A stretch of 64,000 nucleotides of DNA from Bradyrhizobium sp. CB3481 (GTDB taxonomy: Bacteria > Pseudomonadota > Alphaproteobacteria > Rhizobiales > Xanthobacteraceae): positions 6,902,501 through 6,966,500 of the forward strand of contig NZ_CP121647.1 of the NCBI RefSeq assembly GCF_029714305.1. Direction: 5' to 3'. Below the pieces are notes generated by a model that was not told where the DNA came from, did no database searches, and worked only from the letters and a program-made list of their open reading frames with translations. Shown here in pieces: positions 1 to 8,935 of the stretch. Both the position numbers and the translations under genes were made by a program. Numbering within the stretch: the first letter of the stretch is position 1; each line of letters opens with the position of its first letter.

Positions 1-62
1 GCTGGTCGCAGCCGGCACCGATTGCCCGCATCGAAGCTGCCGCGCGCACGCTATCGACAGGC

Positions 63-1376
63 GTGACGCGTATCGAGGACGCGGCGCGGCAACGGCGCCA
101 GCCCGGCGCGAGCGCGCAAAGCACGTCCGGACCGCCGGTCGTTCTCGTGGTCGGAACGCTCGATACCAAGGCGGAGGAGCTGCGCTTCATCCGCGACGTG
201 ATCGCCGGACAGGGCCTCCGGACGCGCCTCGTCGACGTCTCCACCAGCGGCAAGCTCTCGACCTGCGACGTGTCGGCCCAGGAGATCGCCCTCAACCACG
301 GACGCGGCGGATCGACCGTGTTCGGCTCCGATCGCGGCGCGTCGGTGGCGGCGATGGCGGATGCCTTTGCCAACTGGCTACGCCGTCAGGGCAACATCGC
401 CGGGATCATTTCGGCCGGGGGCTCCGGCGGCGCCTCGCTGGTCGCGCCCGCCATGCGCGCCCTTCCCGTTGGCGTGCCGAAGCTCATCATCTCCTCGGTC
501 GCGTCAGGCGATGTCGGCCCCTATGTCGGGCCCGCCGATATCACCATGATGTATTCGGTGACCGATGTGCAGGGTCTCAACTCGATCTCACGCGCCGTGC
601 TCGCCAACGGCGCCAACGCCATCGCCGGCATGGTGAAGGCGCGGCTTGAAAATCAAGGCGCGGCCGAGCGTAACGCACCGGCCGATCTACCGGCAATCGG
701 CATCACCATGTTCGGCGTGACGACACCGGCCGTGCAGAAGATCGCGGCCGAGCTGCGCAACGATTTCGAATGCCTCGTTTTCCACGCCACCGGCGTCGGC
801 GGCCGCTCAATGGAGAAGCTGGTCGATTCCGGAATGCTCGCCGCCGTCGTCGACCTCACGACGACGGAGGTCTGTGACTTCCTAATGGGTGGCGTATTCC
901 CCGCGACCGACGACCGCTTCGGCGCCATCATCCGCAGCCGCGTGCCGTTCATCGGCTCGGTCGGCGCGCTCGACATGGTCAATTTCGGCGCGCCTGACAG
1001 CATCCCCGAGCGCTACCGCCAGCGCAAATTCCACATTCACAATCCACAGGTGACGTTGATGCGCACCACGGTGGAGGAGAACGAGCGCATCGGACGCTGG
1101 ATCGGCGAGAAGCTCAACCGGATGGATGGGCCGGTTCGCTTCTTCCTGCCCGAAGGCGGCGTTTCCGCGCTCGATGTCCCCGGCCAGGCGTTCTGGGACC
1201 CGGAGGCCGATGCCGCGCTGTTCACGGCGCTGGAGCGCAGCGTGCGTCAGACCGGCAATCGCCAGCTCGTTCGCATCAAGCGCCATATCAACGATCCCGA
1301 ATTTGCATCCGCCATCGTCGCCGCGCTCCGCCCTCTGGTCGGACGCCCGGGGACGCGCCGGAGAGTTGCGAGGTGA
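63..1376 (+). CDS. Tm-1-like ATP-binding protein (UPF0261 family)
   Basis: About 437 residues from a GTG at 63. The family is defined by the N-terminal half of tomato Tm-1, which binds ATP and tobamovirus replicase; its bacterial role is not established. Visible signatures are [12 protein letters not shown] near residue 29 and a glycine-rich loop GGSGGAS near residue 119. The frame is open to the window edge, so the real start may be upstream; conversely the first ~25 residues (Arg/Gln/Ala-rich) lie outside the family core, so the GTG may be too early. The stop lies 2 bases before the ATG of the TIM-barrel gene, so the two are probably translationally coupled. It is the first visible gene of a 17-kb run on this strand. 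Confidence 0.85.
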   Translation: MTRIEDAARQRRQPGASAQSTSGPPVVLVVGTLDTKAEELRFIRDVIAGQGLRTRLVDVSTSGKLSTCDVSAQEIALNHGRGGSTVFGSDRGASVAAMADAFANWLRRQGNIAGIISAGGSGGASLVAPAMRALPVGVPKLIISSVASGDVGPYVGPADITMMYSVTDVQGLNSISRAVLANGANAIAGMVKARLENQGAAERNAPADLPAIGITMFGVTTPAVQKIAAELRNDFECLVFHATGVGGRSMEKLVDSGMLAAVVDLTTTEVCDFLMGGVFPATDDRFGAIIRSRVPFIGSVGALDMVNFGAPDSIPERYRQRKFHIHNPQVTLMRTTVEENERIGRWIGEKLNRMDGPVRFFLPEGGVSALDVPGQAFWDPEADAALFTALERSVRQTGNRQLVRIKRHINDPEFASAIVAALRPLVGRPGTRRRVAR

Positions 1377-1378
1377 CC

Positions 1379-2212
1379 ATGGCGAAGTTCGAACGCGCAA
1401 AGATTCTGAAGAAATTTCGCAGCATGGTGGCCAAAGGCGAGCCGATCGTCGGCGGCGGCGCCGGCACCGGCCTATCAGCCAAATGCGAGGAAGCCGGCGG
1501 CGTCGACCTGATCGTGATCTACAATTCCGGCCGCTACCGCATGGCCGGACGCGGCTCGCTGGCCGGCTTGATGCCCTACGGCGATGCCAATGCGATCGTG
1601 GTCGAGATGGCCGGCGAAGTGTTGCCGGTCGTCACCAAGACGCCGGTGCTCGCGGGCGTCAACGGCACCGATCCGTTCCGCGACATGGATCGTTTCCTCG
1701 ACGAATTGAAAGCGCTCGGCTTCGCCGGCGTGCAGAACTTTCCAACCGTCGGGCTGATCGACGGAATCTTCCGCGCCAATCTCGAAGAGACCGGCATGTC
1801 CTATGCCCTCGAGATCGACATGATCGCCAAGGCGCGTGACAAGGACATGCTGACGACGCCCTATGTGTTCAGCGAAAGCCAGGCCGCGGCCATGGCGATT
1901 GCCGGCGCCGACATCATCGTCTGCCATCTCGGCCTCACTACCGGCGGCGCGATTGGCGCGCATACCGCGCTAAAGCTCGAAGACTGTCCGGAACAGATCG
2001 ACACCTGGGCGTCGGCCGCGCTCAGCGTCAACCCGGACATTCTGGTGCTGGCGCACGGCGGCCCGATCGCCGAACCCGATGACGCCGACTTCATCATGAA
2101 ACATACGCGCAAGTGCCACGGCTTCTATGGCGCCTCCTCGATGGAGCGACTCCCGGTGGAGCGGGCGCTGACGGAACAGGTACGCAAATTCAAGGCGATC
2201 GGCGCGCGATAA
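1379..2212 (+). CDS. Phosphoenolpyruvate-hydrolase-like TIM-barrel protein
   Basis: 277 residues of the PEP-hydrolase/TIM-barrel signal-transduction family, which matches the C-terminal half of plant Tm-1. Family-typical segments are the N-terminal [19 protein letters not shown], the strand plus loop [18 protein letters not shown] and the C-terminal [13 protein letters not shown]. The reaction is not established for this subgroup; some relatives may cleave C-C bonds of keto acids. I chose ATG 1379 over the in-frame GTG 1373, which overlaps the previous stop, because the ATG gives the usual MAKF-type start. With the preceding gene it reconstitutes the two-domain architecture of Tm-1 as separate subunits. 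Confidence 0.85.
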   Translation: MAKFERAKILKKFRSMVAKGEPIVGGGAGTGLSAKCEEAGGVDLIVIYNSGRYRMAGRGSLAGLMPYGDANAIVVEMAGEVLPVVTKTPVLAGVNGTDPFRDMDRFLDELKALGFAGVQNFPTVGLIDGIFRANLEETGMSYALEIDMIAKARDKDMLTTPYVFSESQAAAMAIAGADIIVCHLGLTTGGAIGAHTALKLEDCPEQIDTWASAALSVNPDILVLAHGGPIAEPDDADFIMKHTRKCHGFYGASSMERLPVERALTEQVRKFKAIGAR

Positions 2213-2236
2213 CGCCGAGGGCAAAGGGAGGAGAAG

Positions 2237-5125
2237 ATGTCGGGGACTCTGGTTGGCGAATTGATTCTCTGGCTGATCGTCGCGGTCGTCGTGATCGCCA
2301 TCGTCGTCTATATCGTGAACTGGCTGTATCACCGCTCGTCGAAGGAAGTCTCCTTCGTCCGCACCGGCCTCCTCGGCGAGCGCGTCGTGATCAACGGCGG
2401 CGCCTTCGTGCTGCCGTTCATCCACGACTACACGCCCGTCAACATGAACGTGCTGCCGATGGGCATCGTGCGCTCGCAGCATGACGCCGTGATCACCCGC
2501 GACCGCATGCGCGTCGACATCGAGGCCGACTTTTACGTCCGCGTGCAGCCAACCCGCGAGGCCGTCGCGATCGCCGCAGCCACGCTCGGCCGGCGCACGC
2601 TCGAACCGGGGCAACTGCACGCCCTGCTCTCCGGCAAGTTCGTTTCTGCGATCAGGTCGGTGGCAGCCGAGATGACCATGGAGCAGATGCACGAGCAGCG
2701 CGGCGAGTATGTCGCCCGGGTCAAAGCCGCCGCCGCCGAGGCGCTGGCGCAGAACGGCCTCGAGCTCGAATCCGTCGCCATCACCGATCTCGATCAGACG
2801 GATCTGGAATATTTCAACCCGTCGAACCGTTTTGACGCCGAAGGCCTGACGCGGCTGATGGAGGACATCGAGGCCAGGCGCAAGCTGCGCAATGACATCG
2901 AACAGGATTCGATGATCAAGATCCGCACCCGCAACCTCGATGCCGAGCGCCAGGCCTTGGAGATCGAACGCGAGAGCGAGACCGCCCGTCTCGAACAGGA
3001 GCGCGACATCGAGATGCGCCGGGCGCTGCAGCGCACGGAAGTAGCGCGGGAGCGCGCGCTCCGCGAGACCGAAGCCGAGCAGGCGCAGATCGCGGCCCGC
3101 GAAGCCATCGAGAAGGCACGCATCGCCAACGAGCTCGCCATTGCCGAGGCCCGCATTGCCTCCGAGCGCGAAACGCGGCACCGCGAGATCGAGCGCACCC
3201 GTGCGGTGGAAGAAAAGGAACTGCTGGCCCGCGAAGAAATCGAGAAGGCAAAAATCGCCAACCAGCGCGCGGTCGATACCGCCCGCATCGCCTCGGAGCG
3301 CGAAGTGCGCCAGCGCGACATCGAGCGCACACGGTCGGTCGAGGAAGCCGAGATCATGGCGCGCGAGGCGGTCGAGAAGGCACGCATCCAGCAGGATCGC
3401 GCCGTCACCGACGCCCGGATCGCCAACGAGGAGGAAACTCGCCGCCGCGAGATCGAGCGTAGCCGCGCGGTCGAGGAAGCCGAAATTGCGGCGCGCGAGG
3501 CGACCGAAAAGGCCCGTATCGCCCAGACCACGATCGTCAATGTCGAGCGGATCGCTTCCGACGAGCGCACCCGCTCGCTGGAAATTGCGCAGGTGCGCAC
3601 CATTCAGGAAGCGGAGATCGAGGCGCAGAAGGCCGTCGAAGCGGCACGGATCGCCCGCGAGCGGACACTGGCCGCCGAACGCATCAGCTCCGAGCACGCC
3701 ACGCGCAAGCTGGAAATCGAGCGTAACCAGGCGCTGGAAGTCGCCGGCATTTCCGCGCGTGAGGCCACGGAAGCCTCCCGCATCGCGCAGGAAGAGCGTG
3801 TTCGCTCGCTCGAAATCGCGCGCAACCGCGCCGTCGAGGAGGCCGATATCGCCTCGCGCGAAGCGATCGAAGCCGCGCGGATTGCCCAGGAGAAGGTCGT
3901 CGCCGCCCAGCGCATCCGCGCCGAGAAGGAAACCAGGGGACTCGAGATCGAGCGCACCGAAGCCATCGAGGCTGCCGAGCTCAAGCGCCGCGACGCGATC
4001 GAACGCCGCCGCGTCGAGGTCGAGCTGGCGCTGGAAGCCGAGCGCATCGCTTCGTCCAAAACGCGCGAGGTGCTCAACATCGACCAGAAGAAGACGGTCG
4101 AGATCGCCGACGAGGAGCGCGTGATCGCGCTCGCCGCAAAACGCTCCGAGCGCATCGATGCCGACCGTCAGGTCAAGCAGGCCGAGATCAACGCCCGCAA
4201 GGAAGTCGAGACGACGGATGTCTCGCGCGAGCAGGCGCTCGAAGCCGCACGGCTCGCCCGACGCCGCGCGATCGAGCAGCTCGAGGTCGGCCGCGTCCAG
4301 GCGCTGCAGGAAGCCGAGATCGCCTCCCGCGAGGAAGTCGAACGAGCCCGTATCGCCTCCGATCGCGGCCTCGACGAGGCCCGCATCGGCCGCGAGCGCG
4401 ACCTGCGCAAGCTGGAGGTCAACCGCGAAAAAGATGTGGAGACGGCGCTGATGGAGAAGGCGATCGCTCTCTATCAGAAATCGCTGGAGGAATCCGCCGC
4501 CAAGGTGGCGGCCGAGGATGCGCGGGTGCGCGCGACGGAGGCCGCCGAGCGCGTCGTCACCGCCCGCGACAGTGAGATCGCCAAGCGACAGAAGACCATC
4601 GAGGTGCTGCTGGCGGAGAAGCGAGCCGAGGAAACCAAGATCGCGGCCGACGCCGAGCGTGTGCGCGCCGCGGTCGAGGCCGAGGCGCAGCGGCTGCTCA
4701 ACGAAGCCGAGAACGTGCTCACCGACCAGGCGCGCTACTCGCTGTTCCGCCGCAAGCTGCTCGACCGCATCGAGGGCATCGTGCGCGAGAGCGTCAAGCC
4801 GATGGAGAAGATCGAGGGCATCCGCATTCTTCAGGTGGACGGGCTCGCAAACAACGGCGGTGGCAACGGGGGCCGCAGCGCCACCGACGAGGTGATCGAT
4901 TCGGCGCTGCGCTACCGGGTGCAGGCGCCGCTGATCGACTCCATCCTGTCCGACATCGGCGTCGAGGGCGGCAGCCTCGCCAAGATGCCGGGCCTGATCC
5001 GCGAAGCGCGCGACATGCAGGGCATCAAGGATTCGGCCCGCAAGGCCGGGCCCGCCAAACCCGACACGCCTCCCTCCAGCCCCGGCGAGCCTCCCGCCGA
5101 ACGCGGACCGCGCAAGAAAGGGTGA
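2237..5125 (+). CDS. YqiK-like flotillin (SPFH) with giant hendecad coiled coil
   Basis: 962 residues, far longer than typical flotillins or E. coli YqiK (about 500-550). A single N-terminal membrane segment (residues about 8-31, LILWLIVAVVVIAIVVYIV) is followed by the SPFH/Band-7 domain (about 38-200) ending in the flotillin-type FDAEGLT motif. Residues about 205-790 are Glu/Arg/Ala-rich coiled coil. Within it, residues 287-627 are seven 44-residue units plus one 33-residue unit, each anchored by an A-R-E-A-x-E-x-A-R-I consensus; 44 is four hendecads. The C-terminal ~60 residues are Pro/Lys-rich and probably disordered. Flotillins scaffold membrane microdomains; its place before two CoxG-like proteins and a molybdenum hydroxylase suggests a membrane platform for that enzyme (inference). 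Strong ribosome binding site GGGAGGAG upstream. Confidence 0.88.
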   Translation: MSGTLVGELILWLIVAVVVIAIVVYIVNWLYHRSSKEVSFVRTGLLGERVVINGGAFVLPFIHDYTPVNMNVLPMGIVRSQHDAVITRDRMRVDIEADFYVRVQPTREAVAIAAATLGRRTLEPGQLHALLSGKFVSAIRSVAAEMTMEQMHEQRGEYVARVKAAAAEALAQNGLELESVAITDLDQTDLEYFNPSNRFDAEGLTRLMEDIEARRKLRNDIEQDSMIKIRTRNLDAERQALEIERESETARLEQERDIEMRRALQRTEVARERALRETEAEQAQIAAREAIEKARIANELAIAEARIASERETRHREIERTRAVEEKELLAREEIEKAKIANQRAVDTARIASEREVRQRDIERTRSVEEAEIMAREAVEKARIQQDRAVTDARIANEEETRRREIERSRAVEEAEIAAREATEKARIAQTTIVNVERIASDERTRSLEIAQVRTIQEAEIEAQKAVEAARIARERTLAAERISSEHATRKLEIERNQALEVAGISAREATEASRIAQEERVRSLEIARNRAVEEADIASREAIEAARIAQEKVVAAQRIRAEKETRGLEIERTEAIEAAELKRRDAIERRRVEVELALEAERIASSKTREVLNIDQKKTVEIADEERVIALAAKRSERIDADRQVKQAEINARKEVETTDVSREQALEAARLARRRAIEQLEVGRVQALQEAEIASREEVERARIASDRGLDEARIGRERDLRKLEVNREKDVETALMEKAIALYQKSLEESAAKVAAEDARVRATEAAERVVTARDSEIAKRQKTIEVLLAEKRAEETKIAADAERVRAAVEAEAQRLLNEAENVLTDQARYSLFRRKLLDRIEGIVRESVKPMEKIEGIRILQVDGLANNGGGNGGRSATDEVIDSALRYRVQAPLIDSILSDIGVEGGSLAKMPGLIREARDMQGIKDSARKAGPAKPDTPPSSPGEPPAERGPRKKG

Positions 5126-5134
5126 GATCACGCC

Positions 5135-5572
5135 ATGGCCCGCGTCTACGTCTCCACCGTCGTCAATGCCCGCAACGACCGCGTCTGGGCGCGCGTCCGC
5201 GACTTCAACGGCCTGCCCAACTGGCATCCGGCGATTGCGGAGAGCCGGATCGAAGGCGGCGAGCCCGCCGACAAGATCGGCTGCGTGCGGGATTTTCGCC
5301 TGCGCAATGGCGACCGCATCCGCGAAAAGCTGCTCGGCCTCTCCGACTACGACATGTTCTGCACCTATTCGATCCTGGAGTCTCCGATGGGGGTGGAGAA
5401 CTACGTCGCAACGCTGCGGTTGACGCCGGTGACCGACGGCGACCAGACTTTTCTGGAATGGAGCGCCGAGTTCGATTGCGCGCCGGAGCGCGAGAACGAA
5501 CTCGTGAACAATATCGGCTCCGGCGTGTTCCAAGGCGGGTTCGACGCGCTCAAGCGCGCCTTTGGAGGCTAG
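5135..5572 (+). CDS. SRPBCC family protein (CoxG-like), copy 1
   Basis: 145-residue START/Bet v1-like (SRPBCC) protein covering the whole fold, with the family-typical W-x-x-x-R-D-F-N-G-L-P-x-W-H-P opening at about residues 16-30 and KIGCVRDF in the middle. In carbon monoxide dehydrogenase clusters CoxG, also SRPBCC, docks the hydroxylase to the membrane or the quinone pool; the same job is likely here because it sits just upstream of the hydroxylase subunit genes. It starts 9 bases after the flotillin stop and is followed immediately by a paralogue. It lacks the C-terminal membrane extension of classical CoxG, so membrane contact would need a partner such as the flotillin. Confidence 0.85.
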   Translation: MARVYVSTVVNARNDRVWARVRDFNGLPNWHPAIAESRIEGGEPADKIGCVRDFRLRNGDRIREKLLGLSDYDMFCTYSILESPMGVENYVATLRLTPVTDGDQTFLEWSAEFDCAPERENELVNNIGSGVFQGGFDALKRAFGG

Positions 5573-5573
5573 C

Positions 5574-6017
5574 GTGCCGCATATCGTCAAAAGCACGGTT
5601 CTCAACGCGCCGACGGGCGCGGTGTGGAACGTGCTGCGCGATTTCAACGGCCATGACCGCTGGCACCCCGCGGTGGCGACCAGCACGATCGAGCGCGCGC
5701 AGACGTCCGACAAGATCGGCTGCGTACGCCGGTTCAAGCTGCAGGACGGCTCGGAGCTGCGCGAACAGTTGCTGGCGCTGTCCGATCTCGAACAGACCTT
5801 CAGCTACTGCCTGCTCGATACGCCGATCCCGATGTTCAACTATGTCGCCCATGTCCGGCTGCTGCCGGTCACGGACGGCGACCGTACTTTCTGGCACTGG
5901 GAATCCCGTTTTACGGCGCGTCCCGCGGATGCCGAGCGGCTGACGCAGATGGTCGCCGAACAGATCTACCAAGCCGGCTTCGATGCCATTCGCCGGCACC
6001 TGAAGGAGACCGCATGA
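5574..6017 (+). CDS. SRPBCC family protein (CoxG-like), copy 2
   Basis: 147 residues, clearly paralogous to the preceding gene: both share the V-x-R-D-F-N-G signature, the DKIGCVR block and a PVTDGD-x-T-F segment, in the same order and spacing, so this is a tandem duplication that has diverged. I take GTG 5574 as start: it lies just after the previous stop and has GGAGG at 5564-5568 with 5 bases spacing; an in-frame TTG at 5562 has no such site. The likely role is cofactor, quinone or membrane docking for the molybdenum hydroxylase, possibly as a heterodimer with copy 1 (inference). Confidence 0.83.
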   Translation: MPHIVKSTVLNAPTGAVWNVLRDFNGHDRWHPAVATSTIERAQTSDKIGCVRRFKLQDGSELREQLLALSDLEQTFSYCLLDTPIPMFNYVAHVRLLPVTDGDRTFWHWESRFTARPADAERLTQMVAEQIYQAGFDAIRRHLKETA

Positions 6018-6033
6018 CAGCGGAGGCAACCCC

Positions 6034-6852
6034 ATGCCCGTCACGGTGAAAACATTCGCAAGTTTTGGCGAAGCAGCCTCGGCATTGTCGTCCGACCGCA
6101 GCGCCCGCTATCTCGGCGGCGGCACGCTGGTCATGCGCGCGCTCAACGAGGGCGACATCTCGATCTCGACCGTGGTCCGCGCCACCGACCGGGCATTGTC
6201 TCGCATCGACGTGTCGAGCTCGCGCATCACGATCGGCGCCGGCGTCACCTTCGCCAAAATCTTGGCCGAACGCGAGCTTGCCTTTCTTCACGCGCCGGCA
6301 CGCTCGATCGGCGGACCGGCCGTGCGCAACATGGGCACGGTGGGCGGCAATCTGTTTGCGCCCAATCCCTATGGCGATTTCACCGTCGCGCTGCTCGCGC
6401 TCGATGCGGCCGTCTCGGTCCAGGGCGGCCTCGGCGCCCGCGACATGGGGATCGAGGAGTTCCTGCAATCCCGCGAGCGGCAAAGCGGCGCACTGGTGCT
6501 CGCGGTCTCCTGCCAGCGTCCTGCGAACGCCGATGCCTTCCGTTATCGCAAGATCGCGCGCATCAAGCCGAAGGGCGGCTCGGTTATCACGCTGGCCGCA
6601 CATCTGCCGGTCAGCGGCGGCCGCGTCTCGGGCGCGCGCATCGCGCTGGGATCGATGGCCCCGATGCAAATTCGCGCACGCGCCGCCGAGCGGGCGCTGG
6701 AAGGACGTGCGCTCGACGACGCCGCGATCAGCGCCGCCGCGGCGGTGGCCGCCGAGGGCGTGTCGCCCGCCGACAACGCTCTCGGCAGCGCGTGGTATCG
6801 CCGCGAGATCGTCGGCGTCCATCTTCGGCGCCTGCTGTCCGGCCTGGAGTAA
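6034..6852 (+). CDS. Molybdenum hydroxylase FAD-binding (medium) subunit, CoxM-like
   Basis: 272 residues. FAD-binding subunit of the xanthine dehydrogenase/CO dehydrogenase superfamily; it carries electrons from the 2Fe-2S subunit to the final acceptor. The two FAD pyrophosphate loops are visible: ARYLGGGTLVM at about residues 24-34 and the R-N-M-G-T-V-G-G-N-L block at about 98-107, followed by P-Y-G-D. A CO_deh_flav_C-type domain occupies the last ~100 residues. Gene order medium, small, large follows coxMSL, with short intergenic gaps (6 bases to the next gene). Confidence 0.93.
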   Translation: MPVTVKTFASFGEAASALSSDRSARYLGGGTLVMRALNEGDISISTVVRATDRALSRIDVSSSRITIGAGVTFAKILAERELAFLHAPARSIGGPAVRNMGTVGGNLFAPNPYGDFTVALLALDAAVSVQGGLGARDMGIEEFLQSRERQSGALVLAVSCQRPANADAFRYRKIARIKPKGGSVITLAAHLPVSGGRVSGARIALGSMAPMQIRARAAERALEGRALDDAAISAAAAVAAEGVSPADNALGSAWYRREIVGVHLRRLLSGLE

Positions 6853-6858
6853 GCATTC

Positions 6859-7338
6859 ATGACCAAGACCCCGCTCCAGTTTCGTCATAACGGCCGCGAC
6901 GTCGCCCTGTTCGTCGACGGCGGCGTCAACCTGCTGGTCGCGCTCCGTGAAGGGATCGGCGACATGACGCCGAAATTCGGCTGCGGCCAGGGCGGCTGCG
7001 GCGCCTGCAGCGTGCTGATCGATGGCGAACTGCACCTCTCCTGCCTGACGCTGGCGGAGACTGCGGCCGGGCGTTCCGTCGAAACGCTCGACGGGCTCAA
7101 GGACGGCCCCAATCTGCACCCGCTGCAGCGCGCCTTCATGGAGCAATTCGCCGCACAGTGCGGCTACTGCACGCCGGGCATGCTGATGGCCGCGAAGGCG
7201 CTGCTCGATCGCAATCCGTCGCCGACCCGCGCCGAGGTCATCGAAGCGATCTCGGGAAATATCTGCCGCTGCACCGGCTATGAACCGATCATCAACGCCG
7301 TACTCGCCGCCGCATCTGGCGGCCGGGCACGGGCGTAA
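6859..7338 (+). CDS. Molybdenum hydroxylase 2Fe-2S (small) subunit, CoxS-like
   Basis: 159 residues, the usual length. The N-terminal plant-type ferredoxin cluster motif C-G-Q-G-G-C-G-A-C with a further Cys (LSCLT) about 20 residues on binds the distal cluster; the C-terminal four-helix domain has C-G-Y-C-T-P-G-M and C-R-C-T-G-Y, the proximal-cluster motifs next to the molybdenum cofactor. All eight cluster cysteines appear intact. It passes electrons from the Mo site to the FAD subunit encoded just upstream. Confidence 0.95.
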   Translation: MTKTPLQFRHNGRDVALFVDGGVNLLVALREGIGDMTPKFGCGQGGCGACSVLIDGELHLSCLTLAETAAGRSVETLDGLKDGPNLHPLQRAFMEQFAAQCGYCTPGMLMAAKALLDRNPSPTRAEVIEAISGNICRCTGYEPIINAVLAAASGGRARA

Positions 7339-7349
7339 AGGATACTGCC

Positions 7350-8933
7350 ATGCTGGAACTGCGCAAGGACATCTTCGCCGACGAGCGCGACGATAATTTG
7401 AAGGAGATCGGCAAGGGCACGCAGCGCCAGGACATGCTCGGCCATGTCACGGGCACGTCGACCTATTTCGACGACCATAAGCTGCAGGGCATGCTGCATC
7501 TCAAGGTGCTGCGCAGCCCGCACGCCCACGCCCGCCTACGCCGTATCGACACCATGGAAGCGGAACGTTCCCCCGGCGTGCGGCGCATCATTCGCGGCGC
7601 CGATGTGCCGGTCAATCTCAACACGCTGCTCAGCCTGATCAATTTCGGCAAGGACGACGAGCCGTCGCTGGCCGTCGACAAGGTGCGCTACAAGGGCGAA
7701 CCGATCGTCGCGATCGTCGCCGACTCTCCGCGCGAGGCCCATGAGGCGATGGCGAAAGTGCGGGTCGACTACGAGCCGCTGCCCGCGGTATTCGACGTCG
7801 AGGACGCACTGAAGCCCGGTGCGCCCGTCGTCAACGAAGTCTACCCCAATAACACCTTCGTCTATCACGATGTCTACGATCACCAGAAGCTGCGTTTCGG
7901 CGACGTCGAGCGCGGCTTTGCCGAGGCCGATCATGTCCTCGAACAGCGCTATCAGATGTCGCCGATCGAGCATGCGCCGACCGAAACCAATGGCTCGATC
8001 GCAGCTCCCGATACCAACGGCCGCTACGTCGTCTACACCTCGACGCAGGCGCTGTTCTTCTCGCTCGACACCTGCGCAAAAATCCTCGACGTGCCCTCCA
8101 ACACCTTCCATTTCATCGGCGGCACGGTCGGCGGCGGCTTTGGCGGCAAGGTCGATACGCTCACCGAGCCGCTCGCCATTCTCGGCGCGATGCTGACCGG
8201 ACGGCCGGTGCGCTACCAGCTCGGCCGCGAGGAGGAGATGCAATTCGGCTCGCCGCGCGGCGCCGAGCGCATCTATATCAAGGATGGCATCATGCGTGAC
8301 GGACGCATCATCGCCCGCAAGATCCGCGCCTACTTCGACAGCGGTGCCTATACCCGGCTTTCCAGCTATGCCGTCGTCAAATGCGCGGCCCACCTGCCCG
8401 GCCCCTATACGATCCCCAACGTTTCCGGCGACATCTACTGCGTGTTCACCAATCGCACACCCGCCACCGCCATGCGCGGCTTTGGTGTCACTGCGATGGA
8501 CTTTGCGCTCGAATGCCAGATGGACAAGCTCGCCCATCTCGTCAGCATCGATCCCCTGGAGTTCCGCATCCTCAATGCCTATCGCGACGGCGACATGAAG
8601 GCACACCGGCGCGAGGCCAAGAACACCGCGCTGATCGAATGCGTGCAGGTTGCGGCCGAAAAAGCCAAATGGCCGCTGCGCGAGGAGATGAGGCGCATGT
8701 CCTCGCGCAAGGACGGCGGCGGCAGCCGGGCGGCAATACCCACGACGCCGCTCGAACCCGCCGCACAACGCGCCACAGTTTCGCAGCAGCGTACCACCTA
8801 CGATCGCGCGCCACCTGCCACGATCCAACCACCACCGCCCACACCGGCGCCGCCTTCCCCGCGGCCGCCGGCTCCGTCGCCGTCGCATGGCGCCACCCGT
8901 TTCTCCTCCGTCTTCGGCACCAGGAGGCGCTGA
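7350..8933 (+). CDS. Molybdenum hydroxylase large subunit, N-terminal part (split gene)
   Basis: 527 residues: the alpha/beta hammerhead domain followed by the first molybdopterin-binding domain of the xanthine dehydrogenase superfamily. GGGFGGK lies near residue 261 and TAMRGFG near 373. The recognisable family sequence stops at about residue 450; the rest (about 455-527) is a Ser/Pro-rich tail with PPPPTPAPP near 490, which I do not recognise. The second cofactor domain is a separate gene 2 bases downstream with its own AGGAGG (8922-8927), so the subunit seems genuinely split rather than frameshifted. Two-piece large subunits are known, for example in bacterial nicotinate dehydrogenase. The loop holding AYxCSFR in form I CO dehydrogenase reads TAMRGFG, so CO is an unlikely substrate. 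Confidence 0.88.
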   Translation: MLELRKDIFADERDDNLKEIGKGTQRQDMLGHVTGTSTYFDDHKLQGMLHLKVLRSPHAHARLRRIDTMEAERSPGVRRIIRGADVPVNLNTLLSLINFGKDDEPSLAVDKVRYKGEPIVAIVADSPREAHEAMAKVRVDYEPLPAVFDVEDALKPGAPVVNEVYPNNTFVYHDVYDHQKLRFGDVERGFAEADHVLEQRYQMSPIEHAPTETNGSIAAPDTNGRYVVYTSTQALFFSLDTCAKILDVPSNTFHFIGGTVGGGFGGKVDTLTEPLAILGAMLTGRPVRYQLGREEEMQFGSPRGAERIYIKDGIMRDGRIIARKIRAYFDSGAYTRLSSYAVVKCAAHLPGPYTIPNVSGDIYCVFTNRTPATAMRGFGVTAMDFALECQMDKLAHLVSIDPLEFRILNAYRDGDMKAHRREAKNTALIECVQVAAEKAKWPLREEMRRMSSRKDGGGSRAAIPTTPLEPAAQRATVSQQRTTYDRAPPATIQPPPPTPAPPSPRPPAPSPSHGATRFSSVFGTRRR

Positions 8934-8935
8934 CC

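Noticed and set aside
1970..5737. 1255-codon open frame antisense to the flotillin and its neighbours
   Set aside because: It mirrors the GAG/GCC-rich repeat codons of the real coiled-coil gene; no ribosome site and no family resemblance.
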